Below, piece after piece: positions 1 to 5,419 of a stretch of 5,419 nucleotides of DNA. The first letter of the stretch is position 1, and each line of letters opens with the position of its first letter. The notes below the pieces were generated by a model, which was given only the letters and a program-made list of their open reading frames with translations, searched no databases and had not been told where the DNA came from. The position numbers and the translations under genes were made by a program. This stretch comes from Prolixibacteraceae bacterium (GTDB lineage: Bacteria; Bacteroidota; Bacteroidia; Bacteroidales; Prolixibacteraceae), in contig SKHV01000234.1 in assembly GCA_007116765.1 (NCBI GenBank), positions 1 to 5,419 of the forward strand, given 5' to 3'.

Positions 1-271
1 AGAATTTTCCGTAAAGGGGACCCATTGAACCCCCAATTTTCATCATCAGTATTTTGGCCAGCACCTTCATACTGTATGCCAAATCTCCCGGATTTTTATC
101 CAGTTCTTCGGCACACATGGTAAAACCTTTGTTCATGTTTATACCATGGTCGCCATCGCCTATCAAGCCATCAATGTCGCTCAGATATTGCTTATTATCC
201 TGTATGGTGGCAATTAAGTTTTTAACAATAACCGCACCTTCAGCATTTGTTAATGTTTCCATATTACTCAT
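1..271 (-). CDS. dhaL: DhaL-type kinase subunit (nucleotide-binding), C-terminus cut by window edge
   Basis: The first 90 residues of the DhaL partner of the kinase are visible, out of about 210 usual for the family. They start at ATG 271, two nt after the DhaK stop, so translation is probably coupled. The segment DIDGLIGDGDHGINMN (32-47) gives D34, D39 and D41. Their spacing is that of the three Asp residues (30, 35, 37 in E. coli DhaL) that hold the Mg-nucleotide. GGSMGPLYG (80-88) matches the GGASGPLFG loop of the family. DhaL subunits either keep a bound ADP that is recharged by a DhaM phosphotransfer protein, or exchange ATP. Which applies cannot be told, since no dhaM is visible and the sequence beyond the window is unknown. 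A second in-frame ATG at 262 would remove three residues. The frame is open to the left edge with no stop, so the gene appears truncated only by the window. Confidence 0.92.
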   Translation of the reverse strand, partial: MSNMETLTNAEGAVIVKNLIATIQDNKQYLSDIDGLIGDGDHGINMNKGFTMCAEELDKNPGDLAYSMKVLAKILMMKIGGSMGPLYGKF

Positions 272-273
272 GT

Positions 274-1281
274 TTAACTGCGTTTAAATTGACGAAGCCC
301 TACCGAGTCGCACTCGTAATCGATACACTCTTTCAGCTCATCATCAAGTTTCATAAGAGTTAGCGTAGCACCGGCCATTTCGAGCGAAGTAAAGTAATTG
401 CCCACGTAACTAACATGAATTTTTATCCCTTTCTCGTTCAAAATTTTCTGCACGTCGTTAAAAAGTATGTATTGTTCTATAGCCGGTGTTGAACCAAGTC
501 CCGACAGCAGCACCACAACTTCATCGCCCTGCATGAATGGTAAATCGGGCAATATTACATCGCACATGCGTTTGGCCACCTGCTGGGCAGGCTCTAATGC
601 CACCACCTCAATGCCCGGTTCGCCATGGTGTCCGATACCGATTTCCATTTCCCCAGGTTCTATAGAAAAATTCGGATGCCCAACCTCAGGGATTGTGCAG
701 GGACTAAGCCCTACTCCCATGCTGCGGGTATTGTCGATTGCTTTTTGCGCTAAAGCAATCACCTCGTCGAGCGAAGCACCCATGGCAGCTTTGGCTCCAC
801 CAACTTTCCACATTAGAATTTCTCCGGCCACACCTCTGCGGCGGGCTTCTTCACCTTTTGGTGCCGAGGGAACATCGTCGTTGGCTACCACCTTTTTTAC
901 TTCGATGCCTTCATCGGCCAACTCTTCCATTGCCATGGCCACATTCATGTTATCGCCGGCATAATTACCGTACAAAATGGCAACGCCTTTACCGCCATCG
1001 GCAGCTTTAACAGCATCGTAAAACATTTGTGCAGGGGGCGATGAAAAAAGTTCACCACAGGCAACGGCATCAACCATATTTCGGCCCACGTAACCAATAA
1101 ATGCAGGTTTGTGGCCCGAACCTCCACCGGTTACAATTCCAACTTTGCCTTCGATTGGTGCATTTTTGTACTTTATCACTCTTTCGTTTTCAGTAGCTTC
1201 CACTAAATCGGAATGGGCAATCAAATAAGCCTCTATCATTTCGTCGACAACTTTCGACGGGTCGTTAATAAATTTCTGCAT
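274..1281 (-). CDS. dhaK: DhaK-type ketose kinase subunit (dihydroxyacetone/tetrulose kinase, substrate-binding subunit)
   Basis: This is a 335-residue cytoplasmic subunit that binds the ketose covalently through a histidine and hands it to the nucleotide-bearing DhaL subunit. GGGSGHKP (52-59) gives H57, NYAGD (106-110) gives D110, and GHHGEPG (217-223) gives H219, the residue expected to form the hemiaminal with the substrate carbonyl. These correspond to His56, Asp109 and His218 of E. coli DhaK. The protein is about 20 residues shorter than the E. coli subunit, mainly before LPFMQGDEVV. It carries GEEARRRGVAG and LSPCTIPEVG blocks typical of the ~330-residue DhaK-like branch rather than the classical dihydroxyacetone enzyme. 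K58 replaces the usual Glu after the first His. Related kinases use dihydroxyacetone, D- or L-erythrulose, or apulose; the isomerase neighbours favour a ketose longer than C3. No DhaL domain is fused; it is encoded 2 nt downstream. ATG 1281 fits the family start (MQKFINDP). Confidence 0.93.
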   Translation of the reverse strand: MQKFINDPSKVVDEMIEAYLIAHSDLVEATENERVIKYKNAPIEGKVGIVTGGGSGHKPAFIGYVGRNMVDAVACGELFSSPPAQMFYDAVKAADGGKGVAILYGNYAGDNMNVAMAMEELADEGIEVKKVVANDDVPSAPKGEEARRRGVAGEILMWKVGGAKAAMGASLDEVIALAQKAIDNTRSMGVGLSPCTIPEVGHPNFSIEPGEMEIGIGHHGEPGIEVVALEPAQQVAKRMCDVILPDLPFMQGDEVVVLLSGLGSTPAIEQYILFNDVQKILNEKGIKIHVSYVGNYFTSLEMAGATLTLMKLDDELKECIDYECDSVGLRQFKRS

Positions 1282-1291
1282 AGCTAATAGT

Positions 1292-1750
1292 TTATTCTTT
1301 ATTAAACGATTGTTTTTCTAACGCTCTCATTTGTTCAACTTTGGCTGTTGAGCCACCGCCTTGAAATTCAGAGAGCAACCAGGCATCGATAATGGTTTTT
1401 GCCAGTTCGGGGCCAATAACCCGCTCACCCATAGTAATTATCTGAGCATCGTTGCTTTTACAAAGGCGCTCGGCCGAAAACACATCGTGACAAACACCGG
1501 CATAAATGCCTTCTACTTTATTGGCAATCATCGCCATTCCCAAGCCAGTACCACAAATGCTGATCCCACGGTCGAATTTACCTACCTGTATTTGTTTGGC
1601 AAGGTTAAAACCAATTTCGGGATACAGAGCTCCTTCTTTAGAAGCACTGTAATCCAAATCGGCAATATCAATACCTTTACTTTTTAAGTGTTCAAAAAGT
1701 ATTTTTTTTAGGTTTACTGCAGCGTCGTCGCAGTCGATACATATTTTCAT
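1292..1750 (-). CDS. RpiB/LacAB-family sugar-phosphate isomerase, divergent active site
   Basis: This is a 152-residue cytoplasmic aldose-ketose phosphate isomerase of the RpiB/LacA/LacB family, close to the usual ~150 residues. The family loop ISICGTGLGM carries the cysteine taken as catalytic base (C66), followed by T68 and the MAMIANKV helix. Y43-P44 and GERVIGPELAKTIIDAWL also match the family. Several expected residues differ from E. coli RpiB as I recall it. The DH pair near residue 9 is D8-D9, the ring-opening His99 is S99 (KSNDAQ), and the phosphate-side R133/H134 are G133/S134, with K137 for R137. An acyclic tetrose phosphate, as in EryI-type D-erythrulose-4-phosphate isomerases, would not need ring opening. 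That is inference. I chose ATG 1750, because MKICID aligns with the family N-terminus. An in-frame GTG at 1777 lies inside the heptamer repeat and would add nine unconserved residues. The next gene starts 10 nt downstream. Confidence 0.88.
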   Translation of the reverse strand: MKICIDCDDAAVNLKKILFEHLKSKGIDIADLDYSASKEGALYPEIGFNLAKQIQVGKFDRGISICGTGLGMAMIANKVEGIYAGVCHDVFSAERLCKSNDAQIITMGERVIGPELAKTIIDAWLLSEFQGGGSTAKVEQMRALEKQSFNKE

Positions 1751-1756
1751 TTTTTT

Positions 1757-1791
1757 TAGATAATAGATTTTAGACACTAGATAATAGACAG
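1757..1791. repeat. Five tandem 7-bp units, consensus TAGAYNN (+ strand)
   Basis: Five consecutive heptamers start at 1757, 1764, 1771, 1778 and 1785. They read TAGATAA, TAGATTT, TAGACAC, TAGATAA and TAGACAG. The first four bases are invariant, the fifth is always a pyrimidine, and the last two vary. Together they fill 35 of the 45 nt between the isomerase stop and the rpiB-like ATG, in the longest spacer of the operon. Short heptamer arrays of degenerate units are known from cyanobacteria (STRR sequences). Whether this array belongs to a genome-wide family cannot be seen here. On the minus strand it reads as TCTA-bearing units leading into an A7 tract (1751-1757) directly before the ATG. Confidence 0.85.
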
Positions 1792-1795
1792 GATG

Positions 1796-2659
1796 TTACC
1801 TGGTTATATCTGGCATAATTTTAGCCAGGTATTTCAGGCTTTCTTCTACCCACATGTCGGGGTCTTCAACAAAGCCACCGCTTGCTTCGCTGCCCATTTC
1901 GATACCGGCCACACAGGGCTCGCCATATTTTACGCAGTTTTCTTCGATACCAAGCTCTATCAATTTATCGACGTATGCTTTAAAATCGACTGCTCCTGTT
2001 CCAAGAATACTGTTAGTATGGGCAAACGACTCAGTTTCGCTTAAATGCACATGCAACAAACGGCTTTTCAGTTTTTCCAACTGCTCGGGCTCTTCGCGTG
2101 TAATTACCAAGTGCCCAACATCAACGTTTGGATAAAGGTTTGGAAGGTTAATGTCTTCCATGGCTTTTGCCAGCTTGTATGTGTTGTTGCAAATGAAATA
2201 CACGTGTGGGTCAAGTTCAATACCTACCAGCATGTTTTCTTTCTGGCAGTATTCAGCAAAACGCCCTACGTTTTCGCACATCAATCCCCACGATTTTTCA
2301 GGGGAAACACCAAGTTCGTACAAACCACCACCCCAGCAAACCAGCAATTGACGACCGCCCAGTTCTTTCTGGTATTCGGCACAAGCCTTCATATAATCGA
2401 AGGTTTCGTCGAACAGTTTACGGTCGGAACTAGCAGTGTTTTTTGTTGCCACCAGCAACATCTGAGTGTTAATTAATCCTTCGCCTTTGGCAATACGCAC
2501 AACCTCTTTCTTCTGCTCTGCTGTCATCGTCAAGGGGTTTCCCTTACGGATTCCGGCATATTCGATGTATTTAAAACCAAATTTTGCTGCACTCCGAAGC
2601 GATTCTTCAGGGCCTTTATTTCCTACCTCGTACACGAGGGTATTTAATGCTAACTTCAT
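1796..2659 (-). CDS. Xylose-isomerase-like TIM-barrel sugar (phosphate) isomerase/epimerase
   Basis: This is a 287-residue cytoplasmic enzyme of the AP-endonuclease-2/xylose-isomerase-like TIM-barrel superfamily, which includes tagatose/psicose 3-epimerases, hydroxypyruvate isomerase and EryC-type tetrulose-phosphate isomerases. The family's metal-site pattern is readable: E148 in GIELDPH, D180 with H183 in NVDVGH, H203/H205 in LLHVHLSE, and E254 in GIEMGS. These fit the usual Glu-Asp-His-Glu divalent metal ligands. Length is normal for the family, and the MKLALNT start matches the first barrel strand. The family acts on free or phosphorylated sugars, so the order relative to the kinase cannot be read from sequence. 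Next to DhaK/DhaL and an RpiB homologue, isomerisation or epimerisation of a tetrulose phosphate is a good guess. Isomerisation of a free aldose such as apiose is the main alternative. It follows the hydrolase by 21 nt. Confidence 0.85.
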   Translation of the reverse strand: MKLALNTLVYEVGNKGPEESLRSAAKFGFKYIEYAGIRKGNPLTMTAEQKKEVVRIAKGEGLINTQMLLVATKNTASSDRKLFDETFDYMKACAEYQKELGGRQLLVCWGGGLYELGVSPEKSWGLMCENVGRFAEYCQKENMLVGIELDPHVYFICNNTYKLAKAMEDINLPNLYPNVDVGHLVITREEPEQLEKLKSRLLHVHLSETESFAHTNSILGTGAVDFKAYVDKLIELGIEENCVKYGEPCVAGIEMGSEASGGFVEDPDMWVEESLKYLAKIMPDITR

Positions 2660-2666
2660 GTGTATG

Positions 2667-2674
2667 TTTTTTTT
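2667..2674 (-). promoter_or_regulatory. A8 tract in the leader of the TIM-barrel isomerase
   Basis: The 21-nt spacer between the hydrolase stop and the isomerase ATG at 2659 carries eight A residues on the minus strand, 7 nt before the start codon. There is no GGAGG-like motif and no recognisable promoter or terminator. It probably takes part in translation initiation, as in other Shine-Dalgarno-poor Bacteroidota leaders. This is an inference from composition. Confidence 0.35.
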
Positions 2675-2680
2675 ATATAG

Positions 2681-4159
2681 TTATTCTGTTCCGGGTATGC
2701 CCACAAAAGGTTTATGTTTTGCACCACCATAATTCCACCATGGATTTTCGAAAAGAGGTGATTCAATGATTATTTCCTCATCACCCGATTGGTATATTGC
2801 CCTGGCTTTCACCTGATGCCAGTGTTGGGGCATTGTGGCCAATGCGAAATCATAAGGAGCAGCAGTAAGTGTTCCAACAACTTCGTTGTTAACAAGTATG
2901 CTAAGCTCCTTAATAGCAGGGTATTTTTCAGCATCTTGAACAAAAACAGTTACTTTACCCGGCTCATCGTACCATTTCATCAGAAGTTTGGGTGTACCCG
3001 GATACCCGGTTATTTGTGCAAGCAAATCGAAAAAGGACTGTTTACGTTCCGAAGATATTTGCCAGTTGATTGGCACGCTCTGAAAGCCTTCATTAAACAA
3101 TGCGTTTTCTTCTTCTAGTCGAAAATCAAAATATCCCCACGAAGCATAATTTTGCACGGCAACAACCATATTATTGCCGTATTCTCCCCAACCCTGTGTC
3201 TCCGTACGCCAGGTTCTATCGTCTTCATTATTTATAATAGGTACATTCCTGTATACATCCATAGCTCTTACTATGTCAATCATTTCTTTCATTCTTTCCG
3301 GATTACGGACTCCATTACCGTGAAGCAAAACAAAATCAGAAACATCAATTATACCGGGAAGTGGAACTGTATTGCCCTTATGCGATGTACCTACATAGAG
3401 TGAGCGCCCGTTTTTTTCAACACCTTTAGCAAGGATGATTAGTTCGTGAATGCGTTCGCACTTTAATATATCATGATCGTAGGCTTTTACATCGCACTCG
3501 TTGCTTAACTCTACAATTACATTGGTGTAACCTTTGGCAAGTATCCATTCGCTTGCATTTACCACGGCTTTTTTAACTGCTTCTTCATCTACGAGCCTTT
3601 CGTCCTGCCCAAAGTAGTAATATCCCACAATGGGAATCATTCCCAGCTCATCGGCCCTGTCGAGTATCAGTTCAAGGCGGTTCATAAAATCTTCTCGCAG
3701 CGAACCATCGGGTGCAAAAGCCGAGTTATCCCAGGGCTGAGTGCGGCAATAGCCGTAGGGGCAACCTCCCTGAAGGTTGATGGTAAAGCTTAACAGACCA
3801 TGCTCTCTCCATGTTGGCATTGCATCAATAAACTCTTTGGTATTTCTGTCGGGGCACCATTTTTTTGTATCGGGATAGGCCCACTGACCTCTGGTTTGCG
3901 GATTTAAATCATCAAAAATCCCTTGTACCATCCGGGAGTTCATTAAAAGCCCCTCAACAGGGAATGATTCTCCACGGGATGTTGTCCAAATCCTTCCGGG
4001 GTAGGTTGGTACGCCATTAACATAGAACTTGTTACCAACAATGGTAACTTCGGTTTTTCGCTCTTTAGCGGGTTCATGCTCTTTTACGGTGTTCGTATTA
4101 CACGCAACTAATGTGCTTGCAAATAAAACCATAACTAAATAAAGGATATTCTTCATCAT
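2681..4159 (-). CDS. Lipoprotein with GH clan A-like (cellulase/GH5-like) barrel and C-terminal beta-sandwich
   Basis: This is a 492-residue predicted exported lipoprotein, probably a glycoside hydrolase acting in the periplasm or at the outer membrane. Residues 1-20 form a lipoprotein signal: K3, a hydrophobic stretch, then lipobox L17-V-A-C20. The region after C20 is hydrophilic, without a clear surface-export motif. Residues about 38-390 look like a (beta/alpha)8 barrel. E221 in VELSNECD follows the Asn-Glu rule for the clan GH-A acid/base. E312 in PIINNEDD fits the nucleophile, and W341 in NYASWGYFD fits the strand-8 tryptophan. The acidic pair is 91 residues apart. Residues about 391-475 (LVNNEVVG...APYDFAL) resemble an Ig-like beta-sandwich. 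I cannot name a CAZy family; GH5-like is the closest description, and GH140 (apiosidase) lacks visible support. It starts at tandem ATG codons (MMKN); either could be used. It lies between the transporter and the isomerase, suggesting it supplies or trims the imported sugar. Confidence 0.8.
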   Translation of the reverse strand: MMKNILYLVMVLFASTLVACNTNTVKEHEPAKERKTEVTIVGNKFYVNGVPTYPGRIWTTSRGESFPVEGLLMNSRMVQGIFDDLNPQTRGQWAYPDTKKWCPDRNTKEFIDAMPTWREHGLLSFTINLQGGCPYGYCRTQPWDNSAFAPDGSLREDFMNRLELILDRADELGMIPIVGYYYFGQDERLVDEEAVKKAVVNASEWILAKGYTNVIVELSNECDVKAYDHDILKCERIHELIILAKGVEKNGRSLYVGTSHKGNTVPLPGIIDVSDFVLLHGNGVRNPERMKEMIDIVRAMDVYRNVPIINNEDDRTWRTETQGWGEYGNNMVVAVQNYASWGYFDFRLEEENALFNEGFQSVPINWQISSERKQSFFDLLAQITGYPGTPKLLMKWYDEPGKVTVFVQDAEKYPAIKELSILVNNEVVGTLTAAPYDFALATMPQHWHQVKARAIYQSGDEEIIIESPLFENPWWNYGGAKHKPFVGIPGTE

Positions 4160-4171
4160 ATTTTTTTTTTT
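4160..4171 (-). promoter_or_regulatory. A-tract leader in front of the glycoside hydrolase lipoprotein start
   Basis: On the minus strand a run of 11 A residues (4161-4171) starts in the TAA stop of the transporter and ends one base before the ATG at 4159. No Shine-Dalgarno sequence is visible. A-rich leaders are known to support initiation in Bacteroidota, so this run is probably the ribosome-binding region. Its function here is inferred. Confidence 0.45.
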
Positions 4172-5419
4172 ACAGATGAGTACTTTTCAATTCTTTATTG
4201 GGGTTCATAAATGTCCACATTAATATTGCAAATACCGATAATGCAGCGCAAACGTAAAAGAAAACATTGTGTGTGCCGGTCCATGCCAAAAGGTATGGAA
4301 AGGCGATAATTGTAACAAAAGCGCCAAGGTTACCGGCCATGTTCATGGTGCCTGAAACAGCACCTGCATTATCTTTGGCGATATCGATACAGAAAGTCCA
4401 GGACGGGCTCAGTGTCATATCGGCACCAAAAATGGCAATCGATAAGAAAATGATTGACACCTGAGGTGTTTCAGTAAACAACATCATTAGCATACCGAAG
4501 GCGGCCAGTGCAAAACCAACAATAGCAGGTAAGCGGCGCGATAATACTAATTTTCCGGTTTTACTATACAATTTATCCACCAACCAGCCCGAGAACCAGT
4601 TTCCGGCAGCACCAGCCAATAAAGGAATCATTGCATACAAGCCGGTTTCAACTCCACCCAGACTGAATCTGTCTTGCAGATATGGATACATCCACGATAA
4701 AGTGAAGTAAAACGTGAAATTACTTGCCACGTATTGTCCCATTGCCAGCCACATGTTTTTCGATTTCATCATTGTACCGAAAGAGATACTTGTTTTGACA
4801 GGCGAAGGCAATTGTCTGTTTTTAAGAATATATTCGCGCTCTTCCTCACCAATGTATTTGTAATTGTCGGGTTTGTCCCTGAAAATAAGATACCATAAAA
4901 CAGCCAGCATCATACCGGTAACACCAAAAAAAACAAAGGAATAACGCCACCCGATTACACTTATGAGGTAGGCTACAAATGGCAAGCCTAAAGCTGCACC
5001 GATTCTGGCACCCGAAAAATTGATACCCTGCACAATGCCGCGTTCTTTAACGGGAAACCAGTTAAAAGTTACTTTCGATAGTGAAGGGAATGCGCCTGCT
5101 TCGCCTGCCCCAAAGAAGAAACGTATGACCATCATTGAAGCATAGTTCCAGGCAAAACCTGTTGCGGTTGTAAGGCACGACCAAAAGAACACGATGTAGG
5201 ATAAAATCCAGCGCGGCCCTTTTTTATCGGCCAAATATCCTGATGGAGTTTGAAAAATTGCGTACCCAAGGGTAAATATCGCCATTATCCATCCCCACTG
5301 AGTTAGCGACAATCCCAAGTCGGCTATTATTGATTCTTTTGAAGCTGAAATTACAGCACGGTCGATGTAAAGGTTCAGGGTATGGATGAAAGTCATCAAC
5401 ACCAGCAAATAACGGATTG
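4170..5419 (-). CDS. MFS transporter, ACS (anion:cation symporter)-like, N-terminus cut by window edge
   Basis: This is an inner-membrane secondary transporter that probably imports the substrate of the downstream enzymes with a proton or other cation. Counting from the TTG codon at 5408, the visible protein has 412 residues and about 12 hydrophobic segments. The loop between helices 2 and 3 carries the MFS signature GYLADKKGPR (57-66). GAGEAGAFP (100-108), followed by NWFPVKERG, is typical of the ACS family (relatives of hexuronate and sugar-acid transporters such as ExuT). A charged central loop lies near residues 178-210. The frame stays open from 5408 to the window edge and adds I-R-Y, so the true start lies outside the window and TTG 5408 should not be taken as the start. 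ACS members often carry anions, but neutral substrates cannot be excluded. It is the first visible gene of the operon, with 10 nt to the next start. Family is fairly sure; substrate is unknown. Confidence 0.9.
   Translation of the reverse strand, partial: IRYLLVLMTFIHTLNLYIDRAVISASKESIIADLGLSLTQWGWIMAIFTLGYAIFQTPSGYLADKKGPRWILSYIVFFWSCLTTATGFAWNYASMMVIRFFFGAGEAGAFPSLSKVTFNWFPVKERGIVQGINFSGARIGAALGLPFVAYLISVIGWRYSFVFFGVTGMMLAVLWYLIFRDKPDNYKYIGEEEREYILKNRQLPSPVKTSISFGTMMKSKNMWLAMGQYVASNFTFYFTLSWMYPYLQDRFSLGGVETGLYAMIPLLAGAAGNWFSGWLVDKLYSKTGKLVLSRRLPAIVGFALAAFGMLMMLFTETPQVSIIFLSIAIFGADMTLSPSWTFCIDIAKDNAGAVSGTMNMAGNLGAFVTIIAFPYLLAWTGTHNVFFYVCAALSVFAILMWTFMNPNKELKSTHL

Noticed and set aside
54..287. 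77-codon open frame on the + strand at the left edge
   Set aside because: It is antisense to the dhaL-like gene, whose Asp triad and GGSMGPL loop are conserved. The + frame shows no family features.
467..964. 165-codon open frame on the + strand opposite dhaK
   Set aside because: It lies wholly antisense to a gene with clear catalytic motifs, and its translation is low-complexity (Ser/Pro/Thr-rich) with no recognisable domain. It is a codon-bias shadow.
945..1127. 60-codon minus-strand frame inside dhaK
   Set aside because: It is out of frame within a well-conserved gene and has no start signal of its own.
1751..1777. GTG 1777 as the start of the RpiB-like gene
   Set aside because: It would encode nine residues from the heptamer repeat with no counterpart in the family. 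ATG 1750 aligns with the conserved N-terminus and follows an A7 tract.
1757..1791. CRISPR or IS-end interpretation of the tandem heptamers
   Set aside because: Units are only 7 bp with no spacers, there are no long inverted repeats or transposase, and no target-site duplication is visible.
1793..2476. Overlapping + strand open frames (83, 93 and 143 codons) opposite the TIM-barrel isomerase
   Set aside because: They overlap one another and the isomerase, lack homology I can recognise, and have no leader signal. They are shadows.
2660..2680. Internal promoter or terminator in the spacers
   Set aside because: No TAnnTTTG/TTG pair and no GC-rich hairpin followed by T-run on the coding strand was seen in any spacer. 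The A-runs lie before starts, not after stems.
2681..4159. Assignment of the lipoprotein as a GH140 apiosidase
   Set aside because: The operon context made it tempting, but I see no sequence block specific to that family, and the acid/base and nucleophile contexts fit clan GH-A only in general.

Overview
The window holds six genes, all on the minus strand, packed with spacers of 10, 21, 45, 10 and 2 nt. They look like one operon transcribed from right to left. It cuts both end genes: the MFS transporter lacks its N-terminus at the right edge, and the DhaL-like subunit lacks its C-terminal part at the left edge. There is no RNA gene, mobile element, CRISPR array or non-coding stretch above 45 nt.

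The organism is most likely a member of the Bacteroidota. The evidence is moderate GC content, the absence of clear Shine-Dalgarno sequences, A-tracts in front of several starts, and a short lipoprotein signal. This is an inference from style; no marker gene is present. The genus cannot be given.

In transcription order the genes are: (1) an ACS-type MFS symporter (4170-5419, partial); (2) a lipoprotein with a glycoside hydrolase clan A-like barrel and a C-terminal beta-sandwich (2681-4159); (3) a xylose-isomerase-like TIM-barrel sugar or sugar-phosphate isomerase/epimerase (1796-2659); (4) a divergent RpiB/LacAB-family isomerase (1292-1750); (5) a DhaK-type ketose kinase subunit (274-1281); (6) its DhaL partner (1-271, partial).

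Read together, the genes suggest this flow: the lipoprotein releases or processes a sugar in the periplasm or at the cell surface, the MFS protein imports it, DhaK/DhaL phosphorylates a short ketose, and the two isomerases convert the ketose phosphate to an aldose phosphate. The enzyme set resembles tetrulose (erythrulose) catabolism ending at D-erythrose 4-phosphate. The unusual part is its linkage to an extracytoplasmic hydrolase of a family I cannot assign. The substrate is not established by the sequence, and apulose or another branched or short ketose is a real alternative.

Two further points stand out. The RpiB homologue keeps the catalytic cysteine but seems to have lost the ring-opening histidine and phosphate-binding residues of classical RpiB. 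The longest spacer consists mostly of five tandem 7-bp units.
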